Shown: piece by piece, positions 41,275 to 50,861 of the stretch
How positions within the stretch are numbered: the first letter of the stretch is position 1
How the letters are laid out: the number at the start of each line of letters is the position of its first letter
Source: UBA2357 sp046295975
GTDB taxonomy: Bacteria > Pseudomonadota > Gammaproteobacteria > Burkholderiales > Rhodocyclaceae
DNA: 64,000 bases
Direction of reading: 5' to 3'
Assembly: GCA_046295975.1 (NCBI GenBank)
Contig: JBKBMG010000016.1
Span: 1-64,000, forward strand
Program-made: the position numbers and the translations under genes
Notes under the pieces: model-generated
Seen by the model: only the letters and a program-made list of their open reading frames with translations
What the model was told of the DNA's origin: nothing
Databases searched by the model: none

Positions 41275-43266
41275 ATGAGCGTGAATTACAAACATCTGAT
41301 CCTGCGACGCGATCCCGACGGCGTGGCGTGGCTGCTGCTCGACAAGGCGGGCGCCACCTCCAATACTTTGTCCGGTGAAGTGCTCACCGAACTCGCGGGG
41401 GTGATCGCGGCGCTGGAATCGAACCCGCCCAAGGGGTTGATCATTGCCTCTGCGAAACCGGCTGGATTCATCGCTGGCGCCGACATCGAGGAGTTCACCC
41501 GCATCGATTCGGCCGACGCGGCACGCAGCCTGGTCGAGCGCGGCTGGTCGCTGTTCGACTGGATCGCCCGTCTCGGCTTTCCGACCTTGGCGCTGATCCG
41601 CGGGCACTGCATGGGTGGCGGCCTGGAGTTGGCACTGGCGTGCCGCTACCGCCTGGTGGTCGATGAGCCGGGCACCAAGCTGGCGCTGCCTGAAGTCATG
41701 CTGGGCATCGTGCCCGGCTGGGGGGGCATGAAGCGCTTGCCCGAAGTCGTGGGGCCGGCCGCCGCGCTCGACCTGATGCTGACCGGCAAGAGTGTGGACG
41801 CGAAAAAGGCCCGCAGGCTGGGGCTTGCCGACGATTGCGTGCCGGTGCGCGTGATGGAGAACGCCGCACGCATGCTGGTGACGTCGGGGCGAGCGCCGCG
41901 CCGGCTACCCTTCATGCAGCGCTTGATGAACGGTCCGCTCAAGTCGGTGGTCGCCGGCAAAGCACGCAAGCAGGTCGAGGGCAAGGCGCGGCGCGAGCAC
42001 TACCCTGCACCGTACGCGATCATCGACATGTGGGCCAGGCACGGTGGCAATGCCCTGGCGGTGCCGGCGTCCGACCCGGCCTCGCTGGAGGCGATCTTCC
42101 GCTCGCCGACGGCCAAGAACCTGGTGCGAGTGTTCTTCCTGCAGGAGCGGCTCAAGGGCTTTGGCAAGGCGTCGGATTTCGCTGCGCGCCATGTGCACGT
42201 GATCGGTGCCGGCGTGATGGGGGGCGACATTGCCGCCGTATGCGCGTTGCGCGGCATGACGGTGACGCTGCAGGACCAGTCGGTGGAGCGCATAGCGCCG
42301 GCGATCGCACGCGCGTCCAAGCTGTTCGAGCGCAAGTTCAAGGGCGATCGGCGTCAGTCGCGCTTCGCCCTCGACCGCCTGATTCCCGACCCGGAAGGAC
42401 ATGGTGTGGCGCGTGCCGATGTGGTCATCGAGGCGATCTTCGAAAATCTCGAGGCCAAACGGTCGCTGTTCGCCGACGTCGAGCGACGCGCACCGCCCGG
42501 CGCGATTCTCGCGACCAACACCTCCAGTCTGCGACTGGAGGACATCGCCACGGCGCTTACCCAGCCGTCGCGCCTGGTGGGCATCCATTTCTTCAATCCG
42601 GTGGCGATGATGCCGCTGGTCGAGGTGGTCGAGGGCGAGCAGTCCGACGCCCAGGCTTTGCGCGATGCGGCTGCTTTCGTGCGCGCCATCGACAAACTGC
42701 CGCTGCCCGTAAGGTCAGCGCCGGGCTTCCTGGTGAACGCGGTGCTCGGGCCATACATGCTCGAGGCCTTGCGCTGCGTGGACGAAGGCATGGCGCCGGA
42801 GGCGATCGACCAGGCGCTGGTGGCGTTCGGCATGCCCATGGGACCGGTCGAACTGGTGGACACCGTCGGCCTGGATATCGCGGTCGCGGCGGGCAAGGCG
42901 CTCACCGGCGATGCTGCCGCCGAACCGCCCAAACGGCTGATGGAACTGGTGGCGTCTGGCAAGCTCGGCAAGAAGAGCGGCGAGGGCTTCTACCGCTGGG
43001 AGCAGGGTAAGGCGGTCAAGGGCACGGCCGCGGCGGCAGCGCCCGAAGTGGCCGAGCGCATCGTCGCCCCGTTGCTGGCCGCGGTGCAGCGTTGCGTGCG
43101 CGAGGGCGTGGTCGGCGATGCCGACCTGGCCGATGCCGGCGTGATTTTCGGCACTGGCTTCGCGCCCTTTACCGGCGGTCCGATGCATTACCTCGCGGCG
43201 CGCGGGATGGTGCGTGCGGAAGCGGTAGCCAACGCTCCGAATGGTGTTACCGTGCCGGCTCATTGA
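41275..43266 (+). CDS. Enoyl-CoA hydratase/3-hydroxyacyl-CoA dehydrogenase (FadJ-type order)
   Basis: 663 aa from ATG 41275. The N-terminal crotonase domain has GHCMGGGLELALACRYR and LPEVMLGIVPGWGG, keeping both catalytic Glu. The C-terminal part is the NAD-binding 3-hydroxyacyl-CoA dehydrogenase: VHVIGAGVMGGDIAAV (about residue 307 on) and VGIHFFNPVAMMPLVEVV with the catalytic His. This is the hydratase-first order of FadB/FadJ. It performs the middle two steps of beta-oxidation. A second fusion with the opposite order lies 648 bp downstream. Confidence 0.92.
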   Translation: MSVNYKHLILRRDPDGVAWLLLDKAGATSNTLSGEVLTELAGVIAALESNPPKGLIIASAKPAGFIAGADIEEFTRIDSADAARSLVERGWSLFDWIARLGFPTLALIRGHCMGGGLELALACRYRLVVDEPGTKLALPEVMLGIVPGWGGMKRLPEVVGPAAALDLMLTGKSVDAKKARRLGLADDCVPVRVMENAARMLVTSGRAPRRLPFMQRLMNGPLKSVVAGKARKQVEGKARREHYPAPYAIIDMWARHGGNALAVPASDPASLEAIFRSPTAKNLVRVFFLQERLKGFGKASDFAARHVHVIGAGVMGGDIAAVCALRGMTVTLQDQSVERIAPAIARASKLFERKFKGDRRQSRFALDRLIPDPEGHGVARADVVIEAIFENLEAKRSLFADVERRAPPGAILATNTSSLRLEDIATALTQPSRLVGIHFFNPVAMMPLVEVVEGEQSDAQALRDAAAFVRAIDKLPLPVRSAPGFLVNAVLGPYMLEALRCVDEGMAPEAIDQALVAFGMPMGPVELVDTVGLDIAVAAGKALTGDAAAEPPKRLMELVASGKLGKKSGEGFYRWEQGKAVKGTAAAAAPEVAERIVAPLLAAVQRCVREGVVGDADLADAGVIFGTGFAPFTGGPMHYLAARGMVRAEAVANAPNGVTVPAH

Positions 43267-43341
43267 CCCGGTGGATGCCCGGGTGACCGCGCCGCCTGGC
43301 GGGTCGTCCCTGGCATCCCACTTACCATGACGGAGCACACC

Positions 43342-43758
43342 ATGAATCCATCCACTCCCGCCACGCCAGAACACGTCTCCCTGCCGGCGCACAAGCAGCC
43401 GGCGCTGCGTGTCATGCCAATGCCGGCGGATCTGAACCCGGCAGGCGACGTCTTCGGCGGCTGGATCATGTCCATGGTCGACGTTGCCGGTGCGATTCCG
43501 GCGCGTCGCCGCGCCAAGTCCCGGGTCGCCACGGTGGCGGTGAATTCCTTCGTTTTCAAGCAGCCGGTGTCGGTGGGCGACCTGGTCAGCGTTTACGCCG
43601 AGGTGGTCTCGGTAGGGCGCACCTCGGTGAAGGTGGATGTGGAGGTGTTCGCCGAACGCGATCCGGAGAATCCGGTGGTGGTGAAGGTGACCGAGGCGAC
43701 ACTGACTTACGTCGCGCTCGACGACAAGGGGCGCAAGCGGCCGATCCCGCAAGAGTGA
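43342..43758 (+). CDS. Acyl-CoA thioesterase, YciA-like hotdog
   Basis: 138 aa from ATG 43342 (CGGAG 6 bases before it); ATG 43327 is possible but lacks a site. Hotdog-fold features: NPAGDVFGGWIMSMVDVAGAI (Asp and Gly of the catalytic turn), VATVAVNSFVFKQPVSVGDLV and VKVTEATLTYVALD. It hydrolyses acyl-CoA to free acid and CoA and may relieve acyl-CoA build-up during beta-oxidation. It lies between the two bifunctional fusions. Confidence 0.88.
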   Translation: MNPSTPATPEHVSLPAHKQPALRVMPMPADLNPAGDVFGGWIMSMVDVAGAIPARRRAKSRVATVAVNSFVFKQPVSVGDLVSVYAEVVSVGRTSVKVDVEVFAERDPENPVVVKVTEATLTYVALDDKGRKRPIPQE

Positions 43759-43913
43759 CCGGGGCAGGGGCCTCCCCGGTCGTTGATGAATGGACGCCTC
43801 GAGGTATCTGCGGTGGGCTCTGCCGCGGCGCGTCGAGGCACCGGAATGAGTATCAACAGGCAGGTCCGTTGGGGATGACCTCTCGCAGCGGCCCGCACAT
43901 CGAGGAGGAACAA

Positions 43914-46307
43914 GTGAACAGACTCAATATCCGCAAGGTCGCCGTGCTCGGTGCCGGCGTGATGGGTGCGCAGATTGCGGCGCACTGCGTCAACGCCGAT
44001 GTGCCGGTGGTGTTGTTCGACCTGCCGTCCGAGGGCGGCAAGCCCAACGCGATCGCCGACAAGGCGCTGGCCGGCCTCAAGAAGCTCGACCCGGCGCCGC
44101 TCGCAGCCAAGGAACGGCTCGGCTTGATCGAGGCCGCCAACTACGGCTCGGACCTGGAAAAACTGCGCGACTGCGACCTCATCATCGAGGCGATTGCCGA
44201 GAAGATGGAATGGAAGCTCGACCTCTATGCCAAGGTCGCACCCTATGTCGGCGCCGACGCGATCTTCGCCTCGAACACCTCGGGACTCGCCATCGGCCAG
44301 CTCTCGGAAGGCATGCCGGCCGCGCTTCGCGGGCGCTTCTGCGGCATTCACTTCTTCAATCCGCCGCGCTACATGCCACTGGTCGAGTTGATCGCGACCC
44401 GAGACACCGACGCAGGCATGCTCGACGCGCTCGAGACCTGGCTTACCAGCCGCCTCGGCAAGAGCATCGTGCGCGCGAAGGATACCCCCAATTTCGTCGC
44501 CAACCGCGTGGGTGTGTTCTCGATTCTCGCGGTCATGCACCACACCGCCAGGTTGGGGCTGGGTTTCGACGAGGTCGATGCGCTGACCGGACCGGTGATC
44601 GGGCGCCCCAAGAGCGCGACCTACCGCACCGCCGACGTGGTTGGTCTTGACACGCTTGCGCACGTCGTCGGCACCATGCAGGCGACGCTGCCCGATGACC
44701 CCTGGCATGCCCTGTTCAAGCAGCCGGAATGGCTGCGGGCCTTGATCGCCAAGGGCGCCCTGGGGCAGAAGACGCGCGCCGGCATTTATCGCAAGGAAGG
44801 CAAGCAGATCATGGTGCTCGACCTCGCGCGCCAGGACTATCGGCCCAGCGGCGGCGAAATTGCGCCGGATGTCGCCGAAATTCTCAAGATCCGCAACCCG
44901 GCTGAGAAGTTCACCCGTCTGTGCGCCTCCGAGCATCCGCAAGCGCAGTTCCTGTGGGCGATTTTCCGCGACGTCTTCCACTATTGCGCGGTGCATCTGG
45001 GCAGCATTGCCGACAACGCACGCGACCTCGACCTGGCCATGCGCTGGGGCTTTGGTTGGAGCCAGGGACCGTTCGAAACGTGGCAGGCGGCCGGCTGGCG
45101 CGAGATCGCCGACGCGATTCAGGCGGACATCGCCGCGGGCCGCGCCACGAGCAATGCGCCCCTGCCCGAGTGGGTGTTCGCGCGCAACGGCGTGCATGAA
45201 GCGGGGGGTTCCTATTCGGCAACCGACGACAGTCTGAAGCCACGCTCCGGACTCGCGGTGTACCGCCGCCAACTCTACCCCGAGCAGGTGCTGGGCGAAG
45301 CGGCGCCCGATCGCGGCGAAACCCTGTGGGAAAGCCCCGATGCGCGCGATGGCGTACGGTTGTGGGTGCGACCCGACGTTGATGCGCGCATCGGCATCCT
45401 GTCCTTCACCTCCAAGATGCATGCGATCGGTGACGGCGTGCTCGACGGTGTGATCGAGGCGGTTGCCCGCGCCGAGCGCGACCTGGACGGCCTGGTGGTA
45501 TGGCATGAGGCGCCGTTCGCCGTCGGCGCCAATCTGCAGCAGGTTGCCGAGGCGTGCAAGGGAGGTCAGTTCGACCTGCTGGAGCGGACCGTGGCCAAGT
45601 TCCAGCGCGCATCAATGACACTCAAGCATGCCCAGGTGCCGGTGGTGGCCGCCGTCCAGGGGATGGCTCTGGGTGGCGGCTGCGAATTCCTGATGCATGC
45701 CGGTCACCGCGTCATGGCACTGGAGTCCTACGTCGGTCTGGTAGAGGCGGGCGTCGGCCTGATCCCGGCGGGCGGAGGTTGCAAGGAATTCGCGCTGCAG
45801 GCTCACCGTCTTGCGCAGCGTGCCGCCGGGGGGGATGTCTTCCTCTACGTGCAGAACGCCTTCCAGACCGTCGCCATGGCCACGGTGGCCAAGAGTGCGC
45901 TGGAGGCGGTGTCGCTCGGTTTTGCCAAGGCGGGGGACGATGTTCTCCTCAACCCGCAGGAACTGCTTCATGCCGCCATCCATCGCGCCCGGGGCATGGC
46001 CGAGGCGGGCTGGCGGGCGCCGATGATCGAACGCGCGATCACCGTAGCCGGGCGCAATGGCATCGCCACCTGCGAGATGATGCTCGCCAACATGGCCGAA
46101 GGCGGTTTCATCTCGCCGCACGACTACAAGGTTGCCCGCGCTGCCGCTACGGCGCTGTGCGGCGGTGAGGTGGACACCAATGCGCGGGTGTCCGAAGCGT
46201 GGATTCTCGACGTCGAGCGTGCGCTCTTCGTCGAGCTGCTGAAGCAAGAGAAAACCCAGCAACGTATTGCGCACATGCTGGAAACCGGCAAACCGCTGCG
46301 TAATTGA
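43914..46307 (+). CDS. 3-hydroxyacyl-CoA dehydrogenase/enoyl-CoA hydratase (FadN-type order)
   Basis: 797 aa from GTG 43914, which has GAGGAGG 7 to 13 bases upstream. The dehydrogenase comes first: VAVLGAGVMGAQIAAHC (about residues 9-25) and CGIHFFNPPRYMPLVELI. The crotonase domain is C-terminal: VQGMALGGGCEFLMHAGHRV and LVEAGVGLIPAGGG, with both Glu. This order and size match FadN of Bacillus and relatives. It repeats the activities of the earlier fusion, perhaps for a different chain length or stereochemistry. Confidence 0.92.
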   Translation: MNRLNIRKVAVLGAGVMGAQIAAHCVNADVPVVLFDLPSEGGKPNAIADKALAGLKKLDPAPLAAKERLGLIEAANYGSDLEKLRDCDLIIEAIAEKMEWKLDLYAKVAPYVGADAIFASNTSGLAIGQLSEGMPAALRGRFCGIHFFNPPRYMPLVELIATRDTDAGMLDALETWLTSRLGKSIVRAKDTPNFVANRVGVFSILAVMHHTARLGLGFDEVDALTGPVIGRPKSATYRTADVVGLDTLAHVVGTMQATLPDDPWHALFKQPEWLRALIAKGALGQKTRAGIYRKEGKQIMVLDLARQDYRPSGGEIAPDVAEILKIRNPAEKFTRLCASEHPQAQFLWAIFRDVFHYCAVHLGSIADNARDLDLAMRWGFGWSQGPFETWQAAGWREIADAIQADIAAGRATSNAPLPEWVFARNGVHEAGGSYSATDDSLKPRSGLAVYRRQLYPEQVLGEAAPDRGETLWESPDARDGVRLWVRPDVDARIGILSFTSKMHAIGDGVLDGVIEAVARAERDLDGLVVWHEAPFAVGANLQQVAEACKGGQFDLLERTVAKFQRASMTLKHAQVPVVAAVQGMALGGGCEFLMHAGHRVMALESYVGLVEAGVGLIPAGGGCKEFALQAHRLAQRAAGGDVFLYVQNAFQTVAMATVAKSALEAVSLGFAKAGDDVLLNPQELLHAAIHRARGMAEAGWRAPMIERAITVAGRNGIATCEMMLANMAEGGFISPHDYKVARAAATALCGGEVDTNARVSEAWILDVERALFVELLKQEKTQQRIAHMLETGKPLRN

Positions 46308-46321
46308 TTGGGGAAACGAAA

Positions 46322-47521
46322 ATGACCAAACAGATTCAGGATGCATACATCGTCGCGGCCACCCGCAGCCCGGTGGCCAAGCGCAATGGCATGTTCCGCA
46401 GCGTACGCCCGGACGATATGCTGGCGCATGTGCTGGCTTCGGTGGTGGCCAAGGTGCCGGCATTGGATCACAACGAGATCGCCGACGTGATCGTTGGATG
46501 CGCCATGCCCGAGGCCGAGCAGGGCATGAACGTGGCCCGCATCGGCGTGCTGCTGGCCGGCTTGCCGGAAGGCGTGCCGGGGATCACCATCAATCGCTTC
46601 TGCTCGTCGGGCCTGCAGGCAGTGGCCGATGCCGCTGCCCGCATCCGGCTTGGCGAGGCCGATGTGATGATCGCCGCCGGTACCGAGTCGATGAGCGTGA
46701 TGCCGCAGATCATGGGCAACAAGGTCAGCCTCAACCCGGCGATCTTCGAAAAGCGCGAGAACTACGGCATTGCCTTCGGCATGGGCTTGACCGCTGAGAA
46801 GGTGGCCGAGCAGTGGAAAGTCAGCCGCGAGGACCAGGATGCGTTCGCACTCCAGTCAAACCAGCGCGCCTGCGCCGCGATTGCGGCCGGCCACTTCCGC
46901 GATGAGATCACCCCATACACGGTGCGTGCCCACCTGCCCGGCGAGGGCGGTACGGTGCGCGTCGTGGAGCGGGTGTGCGACACCGACGAGGGGCCGCGCC
47001 CTGACGCGTCGATAGCCAGTCTGGCTAAGCTGCGCCCGGTATTTGCCGCGCGCGGTTCGGTCACTGCCGGCAACAGCTCGCAGATGTCGGATGGTGCCGG
47101 CGCAGTGTTGCTGATGAGCGAGGCCGCGGTGAAACGCTATGGCGTGACGCCGATTGCCCGCTTCCGAAGCTATTCGGTTGCCGGTGTGCCGCCGCACATC
47201 ATGGGGATCGGCCCGGTCGAGGCCATTCCGCGGGCGCTCAAGGCGGCCGGCGTGAGCCAGGGCGAGATCGACTGGGTCGAGCTCAACGAGGCTTTCGCCG
47301 CCCAGGCCTTGGCGGTCATGCGCCAACTCGAGCTGGACCCGGCCAAGGTCAACCCGCTTGGCGGTGCCATCGCACTCGGTCATCCCCTCGGTGCCACCGG
47401 CGCGATACGCGTCGCCACGCTGATGAGCGCGATGCAGCGCGACGCGGCGCTGCGCTATGGCATGATCAGCATGTGCATTGGCACCGGCATGGGGGCGGCC
47501 GGCGTGTTCGAGCGCGTGTGA
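46322..47521 (+). CDS. fadA: Acetyl-CoA acyltransferase (thiolase), second copy
   Basis: 399 aa from ATG 46322. Standard thiolase motifs: RFCSSGLQAVADAA (Cys nucleophile, about residue 90), NEAFAAQALAVM, GHPLGATGAIRV and MCIGTGMGAAGVFE. It lies 14 bp after the FadN-like gene, the usual fadN-fadA pairing, and completes the beta-oxidation cycle. Confidence 0.93.
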   Translation: MTKQIQDAYIVAATRSPVAKRNGMFRSVRPDDMLAHVLASVVAKVPALDHNEIADVIVGCAMPEAEQGMNVARIGVLLAGLPEGVPGITINRFCSSGLQAVADAAARIRLGEADVMIAAGTESMSVMPQIMGNKVSLNPAIFEKRENYGIAFGMGLTAEKVAEQWKVSREDQDAFALQSNQRACAAIAAGHFRDEITPYTVRAHLPGEGGTVRVVERVCDTDEGPRPDASIASLAKLRPVFAARGSVTAGNSSQMSDGAGAVLLMSEAAVKRYGVTPIARFRSYSVAGVPPHIMGIGPVEAIPRALKAAGVSQGEIDWVELNEAFAAQALAVMRQLELDPAKVNPLGGAIALGHPLGATGAIRVATLMSAMQRDAALRYGMISMCIGTGMGAAGVFERV

Positions 47522-47640
47522 TCAAGGCATTTTGCCCCGCGCCCGCAGTTGCGCGCGCGGGGTACTCCGCCGTCCGCCCGTGAGTGCTTGAGCACATACT
47601 GCCGTGCTGACGGGCGCGGCTGCGAACAGACGGAGACAAA

Positions 47641-48441
47641 ATGGCCAACACGGTATTGCTGGAAGTCGCCGATGGCGTGGCGACGCTGACCTTGAACCGG
47701 CCCGAGGTGCTCAACGCGCTCTCGGTCGAAATGATGGAGGACTTGCTTGTGTGCGCGCGCGACCTGCGCAGCCGCAAGCATGTCGAAGTGGTGATCGTGA
47801 CCGGCGCCGGCGAGCACTTCATGGCCGGCGGCGACCTCAAGGACTTCGCCCGTCATTTCGACCAGAGCCCGCAGGCCCGGCAGGTCACCTTCAAGGCCAT
47901 CATCGAGAAGTACATCAACCCGTCGGTGGAGATCCTGCAGTCGCTTCCGCAGCCGGTCGTCGCCCGGGTAAAGGGGGCCTGCGCCGGCTTCGGGCTGTCG
48001 TTGATGCTGGGCTGCGACCTGGCGCTGAGTGCCGACGACGCGAAGTTCACCACTGCATATGCCTCCATCGGCCTGCCCGCCGACGGTGGCATGTCCTACT
48101 TCCTGCCGCGTATCGTGGGGCGGCGCAAGGCCATGGAGTTGCTGATGCTGGGAGACCGCTTCGATGCCGCGGAGGCGCTGCGCCTCGGCCTGGTGAACAA
48201 GGCGGTACCGGCGGCCGCGCTGGATGCCGAGGTGGCGGCACTCGTCGAGCGCCTGAAACGCGGACCCCGACATGCCTACACCGAGATCAAGCGCCTGCTG
48301 GCGGACAGCCCGCATGCCCAGATCGAGGCGCAACTCCAGAGCGAGGCCGAGGCCTTCGCCCGCTGTGGTGCCAGTGACGACTTTGTCGAAGGCGTAAGCG
48401 CCTTCCTGGAAAAGCGCAAACCGGGTTTCAAGGGGGGCTGA
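47641..48441 (+). CDS. Enoyl-CoA hydratase/isomerase family protein
   Basis: 266 aa crotonase fold: VLNALSVEMMEDL, GAGEHFMAGGDLKDFA (oxyanion), VKGACAGFGLSLMLGCDLALSADDAKFTTAYASIGLPADGG. At the two places where hydratases carry Glu it has Ser (GLSLML) and Ala, with Asp near PADGG. It may therefore be an isomerase or another crotonase activity, like PaaG-type proteins, rather than a true hydratase. It lies 119 bp after fadA and ends the series. Confidence 0.88.
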   Translation: MANTVLLEVADGVATLTLNRPEVLNALSVEMMEDLLVCARDLRSRKHVEVVIVTGAGEHFMAGGDLKDFARHFDQSPQARQVTFKAIIEKYINPSVEILQSLPQPVVARVKGACAGFGLSLMLGCDLALSADDAKFTTAYASIGLPADGGMSYFLPRIVGRRKAMELLMLGDRFDAAEALRLGLVNKAVPAAALDAEVAALVERLKRGPRHAYTEIKRLLADSPHAQIEAQLQSEAEAFARCGASDDFVEGVSAFLEKRKPGFKGG

Positions 48442-48454
48442 GCGCCCCGTTCGC

Positions 48455-49024
48455 TCAGCCCGGCGCATCCCGGGCAAGCGCGTTCACCCGTTCGATGAAG
48501 GCGGTCTTGGCGCGGGCGTACGCGATGCGATCGTCGGGGTGCTCGGCGGCGATGCGCCGCTTCAACGCGTCGTATTCGCGTGCCAGCGCCGGGTGGGCAA
48601 TCAGGTAGTCGCGAAATGCCAGCCTGTTCCAGTCCGGCGCACCGGGTTCCAGAAAGTGCAGGTGGTGGGTGCGCCGACCGCTGGCTTCGCGCTTGATGAA
48701 CCATGTGTAGGCGGGGCGTGGGTCATGGGCGGCGCGTGGACGCCAGAAGTACTCGTAGCCTTGCGCTCGCAGAATTGGCGCGACACGACTTGTGACCTCC
48801 TCCAGCGTAGGGATCTCGATCATCATGTCGATGATCGGTTTGGCCGACAACCCCGGTACGGCCGTACTGCCGAAATGCTCGATCCGTCCGATCAGGCCGG
48901 CGGGTAGGCATTGTCGGAGGTGGGTGGCTTCTTCAGCGAAGCGAATCGGCCACTTGGGATCGTAGTCGGCGATGGTGACCCGCTCATGGCGGGCCCTTGC
49001 GACGTGGTCAGGCATGTTCGTCAT
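48455..49024 (-). CDS. GrpB/UPF0157 nucleotidyltransferase-fold protein
   Basis: 189 aa. GrpB features: VTIADYDPKWPIRFAEEATHLR, IEHFGSTAVPGLSAKPIIDMMI (the GS-x10-DxD-like nucleotidyltransferase motif) and HHLHFLEPGAPDWNRLAFRDYL. Its biochemical role is not established. It faces the end of the fad operon and is probably single. Confidence 0.88.
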   Translation of the reverse strand: MTNMPDHVARARHERVTIADYDPKWPIRFAEEATHLRQCLPAGLIGRIEHFGSTAVPGLSAKPIIDMMIEIPTLEEVTSRVAPILRAQGYEYFWRPRAAHDPRPAYTWFIKREASGRRTHHLHFLEPGAPDWNRLAFRDYLIAHPALAREYDALKRRIAAEHPDDRIAYARAKTAFIERVNALARDAPG

Positions 49025-49081
49025 CGGCGGTCACATTCGCGCGAATGGTGGCCGTTATCAACCCGGCCCTTGAAAATGCTC

Positions 49082-49130
49082 ATTCCGTTCGCCCTTGGCG
49101 CAGTCGAGGGGCTCAGCCCGAACGGTAGTC
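49082..49130. repeat. Dispersed intergenic repeat, copy 3
   Basis: CCGTTCGCCCTTGGCGCAGTCGAGG and GGGCTCAGCCCGAACGG form inverted ends (CCGTTCG / CGAACGG) between grpB and the Nudix gene. Related copies are at 6861, 40084 and 50785. Confidence 0.6.
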
Positions 49131-49326
49131 AGTGACTTTATGGGCCGGGTGAATAGAATGGGGCCGAGTATACGCCGCTCGCCGGTCAGCACGCAGCTTG
49201 GCCGCGCGATGGCACGACCACCCCGATCAACCTGACCGGCTGTGATGCGATGCTGCGTCTTGCCAGGAACGCGCGCGCCATGGCGCGGAAACATGCGAAC
49301 GCCCCCCACATTCTCCGAGCCTGCTG

Positions 49327-50163
49327 ATGCCCCCCGACCGTTTGCTTGCCAACCTGCTCGACGATCTATTACACACGCCGCCCCCGGATTTTCTTTCGCT
49401 GTGCGTGGCCGGCGGGGTGATCGGCCACGTGGCCCCGTGCTTTGCCGAACGCGTGTCGGCGCTGGCGCCGGAACTGTTCCAGGAGGACGGTCCGCGCTTG
49501 CGTCTTGCCGCTGATGTTCGGGGCGACGCGTTGACCCGGTGCTGGGCCGCGGTGGTGGCGCGGCTCCGTGAAGAAGGCTGGTTTGCCGCGTGGCGTGGCG
49601 AGCTCTATGACGTGTGGCTGGATGGCGGGGTCGGCATAGCCGAGAACAGTGCGAACACAGTGGATACCGAAGCGGGCGGCGTGCCCTTGTGTCAGCTGGA
49701 GCGCGGCGTGTTTCGACGCTTCGGTCTGCGCAGCCGGGCCGTGCACTTGAACGCGGTGACCCCCGACGGTCGTATGTGGATCGCGCGTCGTGCGGCCAGC
49801 AAGGCGATCGACCCGGGCCGCCTCGACAACCTTGTCGGTGGTGGCGTAGGTAGCGGCGAAAGCCCGCAGGCGACGCTGTTGCGCGAATGTTCGGAGGAGG
49901 CGGGCATTCCCCCCGATCTGGCCGCGCGCGCGCGTCATCAGGCCCGCCTGCATGCCTGCCGGCCGGAAACGGAAGGGCTGCACGATGAGTGGCTGGACGT
50001 GTTCGAGTTGGTCGTGCCGGATCACTTTCGGCCGGTGAATCGCGACGGTGAGGTTGCGGAGTTCATGCTGATGGCGCATGCCGAGGTGTGCGAACGGATT
50101 CTGGCCGGCGACTTCACCGTGGATGCAGCGGCGGTTGCGGCATGGCATCTGCTGGAACGGTGA
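49327..50163 (+). CDS. Nudix hydrolase with DUF4743 N-terminus
   Basis: 278 aa. The Nudix box reads GGGVGSGESPQATLLRECSE and continues EAGI (about residues 176-199), with the GX5EX7REUXEEXGU pattern intact. The roughly 120-residue N-terminus (DFLSLCVAGGVIGHVAPCFAERV) is of the DUF4743 type seen in plant and bacterial thiamine-diphosphate or related Nudix enzymes. Substrate is uncertain. It is transcribed alone. Confidence 0.88.
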   Translation: MPPDRLLANLLDDLLHTPPPDFLSLCVAGGVIGHVAPCFAERVSALAPELFQEDGPRLRLAADVRGDALTRCWAAVVARLREEGWFAAWRGELYDVWLDGGVGIAENSANTVDTEAGGVPLCQLERGVFRRFGLRSRAVHLNAVTPDGRMWIARRAASKAIDPGRLDNLVGGGVGSGESPQATLLRECSEEAGIPPDLAARARHQARLHACRPETEGLHDEWLDVFELVVPDHFRPVNRDGEVAEFMLMAHAEVCERILAGDFTVDAAAVAAWHLLER

Positions 50164-50347
50164 GCCAGGACAGCCGACCGACATCGCCTTGTGGCCAAGG
50201 CATACCGGATGAGTGCGGGCGAGGGCTCAGGGGGTTCGAGCCCCGCCGGGGCATCACGACGCCATGGCTCGCGCCGATATGCAGACGCCAGTAAGTCGGC
50301 GCGCAGTGCCGCTAGCGCAGACCAACGCCGAGCGCTCCAAGCGGGCG

Positions 50348-50740
50348 TTACTCGTCGTACTTGATGTACTTGAAGCGCGGATCGTCGGGGGTGCCGGTCA
50401 GCGCGCCATCGGTCAGCTTGCCCGGCTGCCATGTCACCACCTCTTCGATCTTGCGTGCCAGTTCGAAGTCCTTGTCGGTGACGCCCTTGGCCTCGTGGTT
50501 CATCAGCTTGACGATAACGAAGGCGTAGGAGGCAGAGATGTCCGGGTGGTGGAAGGCGGCCTCGGCGAGATGGCCGACGGTGTTGATCACCATCAGCGTG
50601 GCTTTCCAGCCGCTGGTGCGGTACTTGCGCCGGATCCAGCCATTTTCGTAGTACCAGTGCGGTAGCTCTTCGGCGAGGCGGGCCTGGATTTCGGCCTCGG
50701 AATACACCGCGTTGGCTTCCTGCTTGCGCCATTGGGTCAT
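50348..50740 (-). CDS. Pterin-4a-carbinolamine dehydratase-like
   Basis: 130 aa from ATG 50740, with AAGGAGG upstream. The PCD fold motif FHHPDISASYAFVIVKLMNHEAKGVTDKDFELARKIE matches the HHPD...H..GGLT...D pattern, with KG in place of GGL. Such proteins recycle pterin cofactor for phenylalanine hydroxylase or assist molybdopterin/pterin chemistry. No phenylalanine hydroxylase gene is next to it. Confidence 0.8.
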   Translation of the reverse strand: MTQWRKQEANAVYSEAEIQARLAEELPHWYYENGWIRRKYRTSGWKATLMVINTVGHLAEAAFHHPDISASYAFVIVKLMNHEAKGVTDKDFELARKIEEVVTWQPGKLTDGALTGTPDDPRFKYIKYDE

Positions 50741-50784
50741 GCTTGGATCCTCCTTGTGAGCCCGGCAATCAACACGATCACACC

Positions 50785-50861
50785 TTTCGCCCGGTCGAAG
50801 GGCGGTTGTCGACAGCACCGTCGAACGGGCTTCTATCTCGCCCAGCCCGAACGGTTTCTGG
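50785..50861. repeat. Dispersed intergenic repeat, copy 4
   Basis: TTTCGCCCGGTCGAAGGGCGGTTGTCGACAG and CGCCCAGCCCGAACGG share blocks with the copies at 6861, 40084 and 49082. It lies between the pterin dehydratase and esterase genes. Confidence 0.5.

Noticed and set aside
50225..50262. tRNA-like T-arm (GGGGGTTCGAGCCCC)
   Set aside because: No matching acceptor, D-arm or anticodon arm could be formed around it, so a tRNA gene or fragment is not supported.
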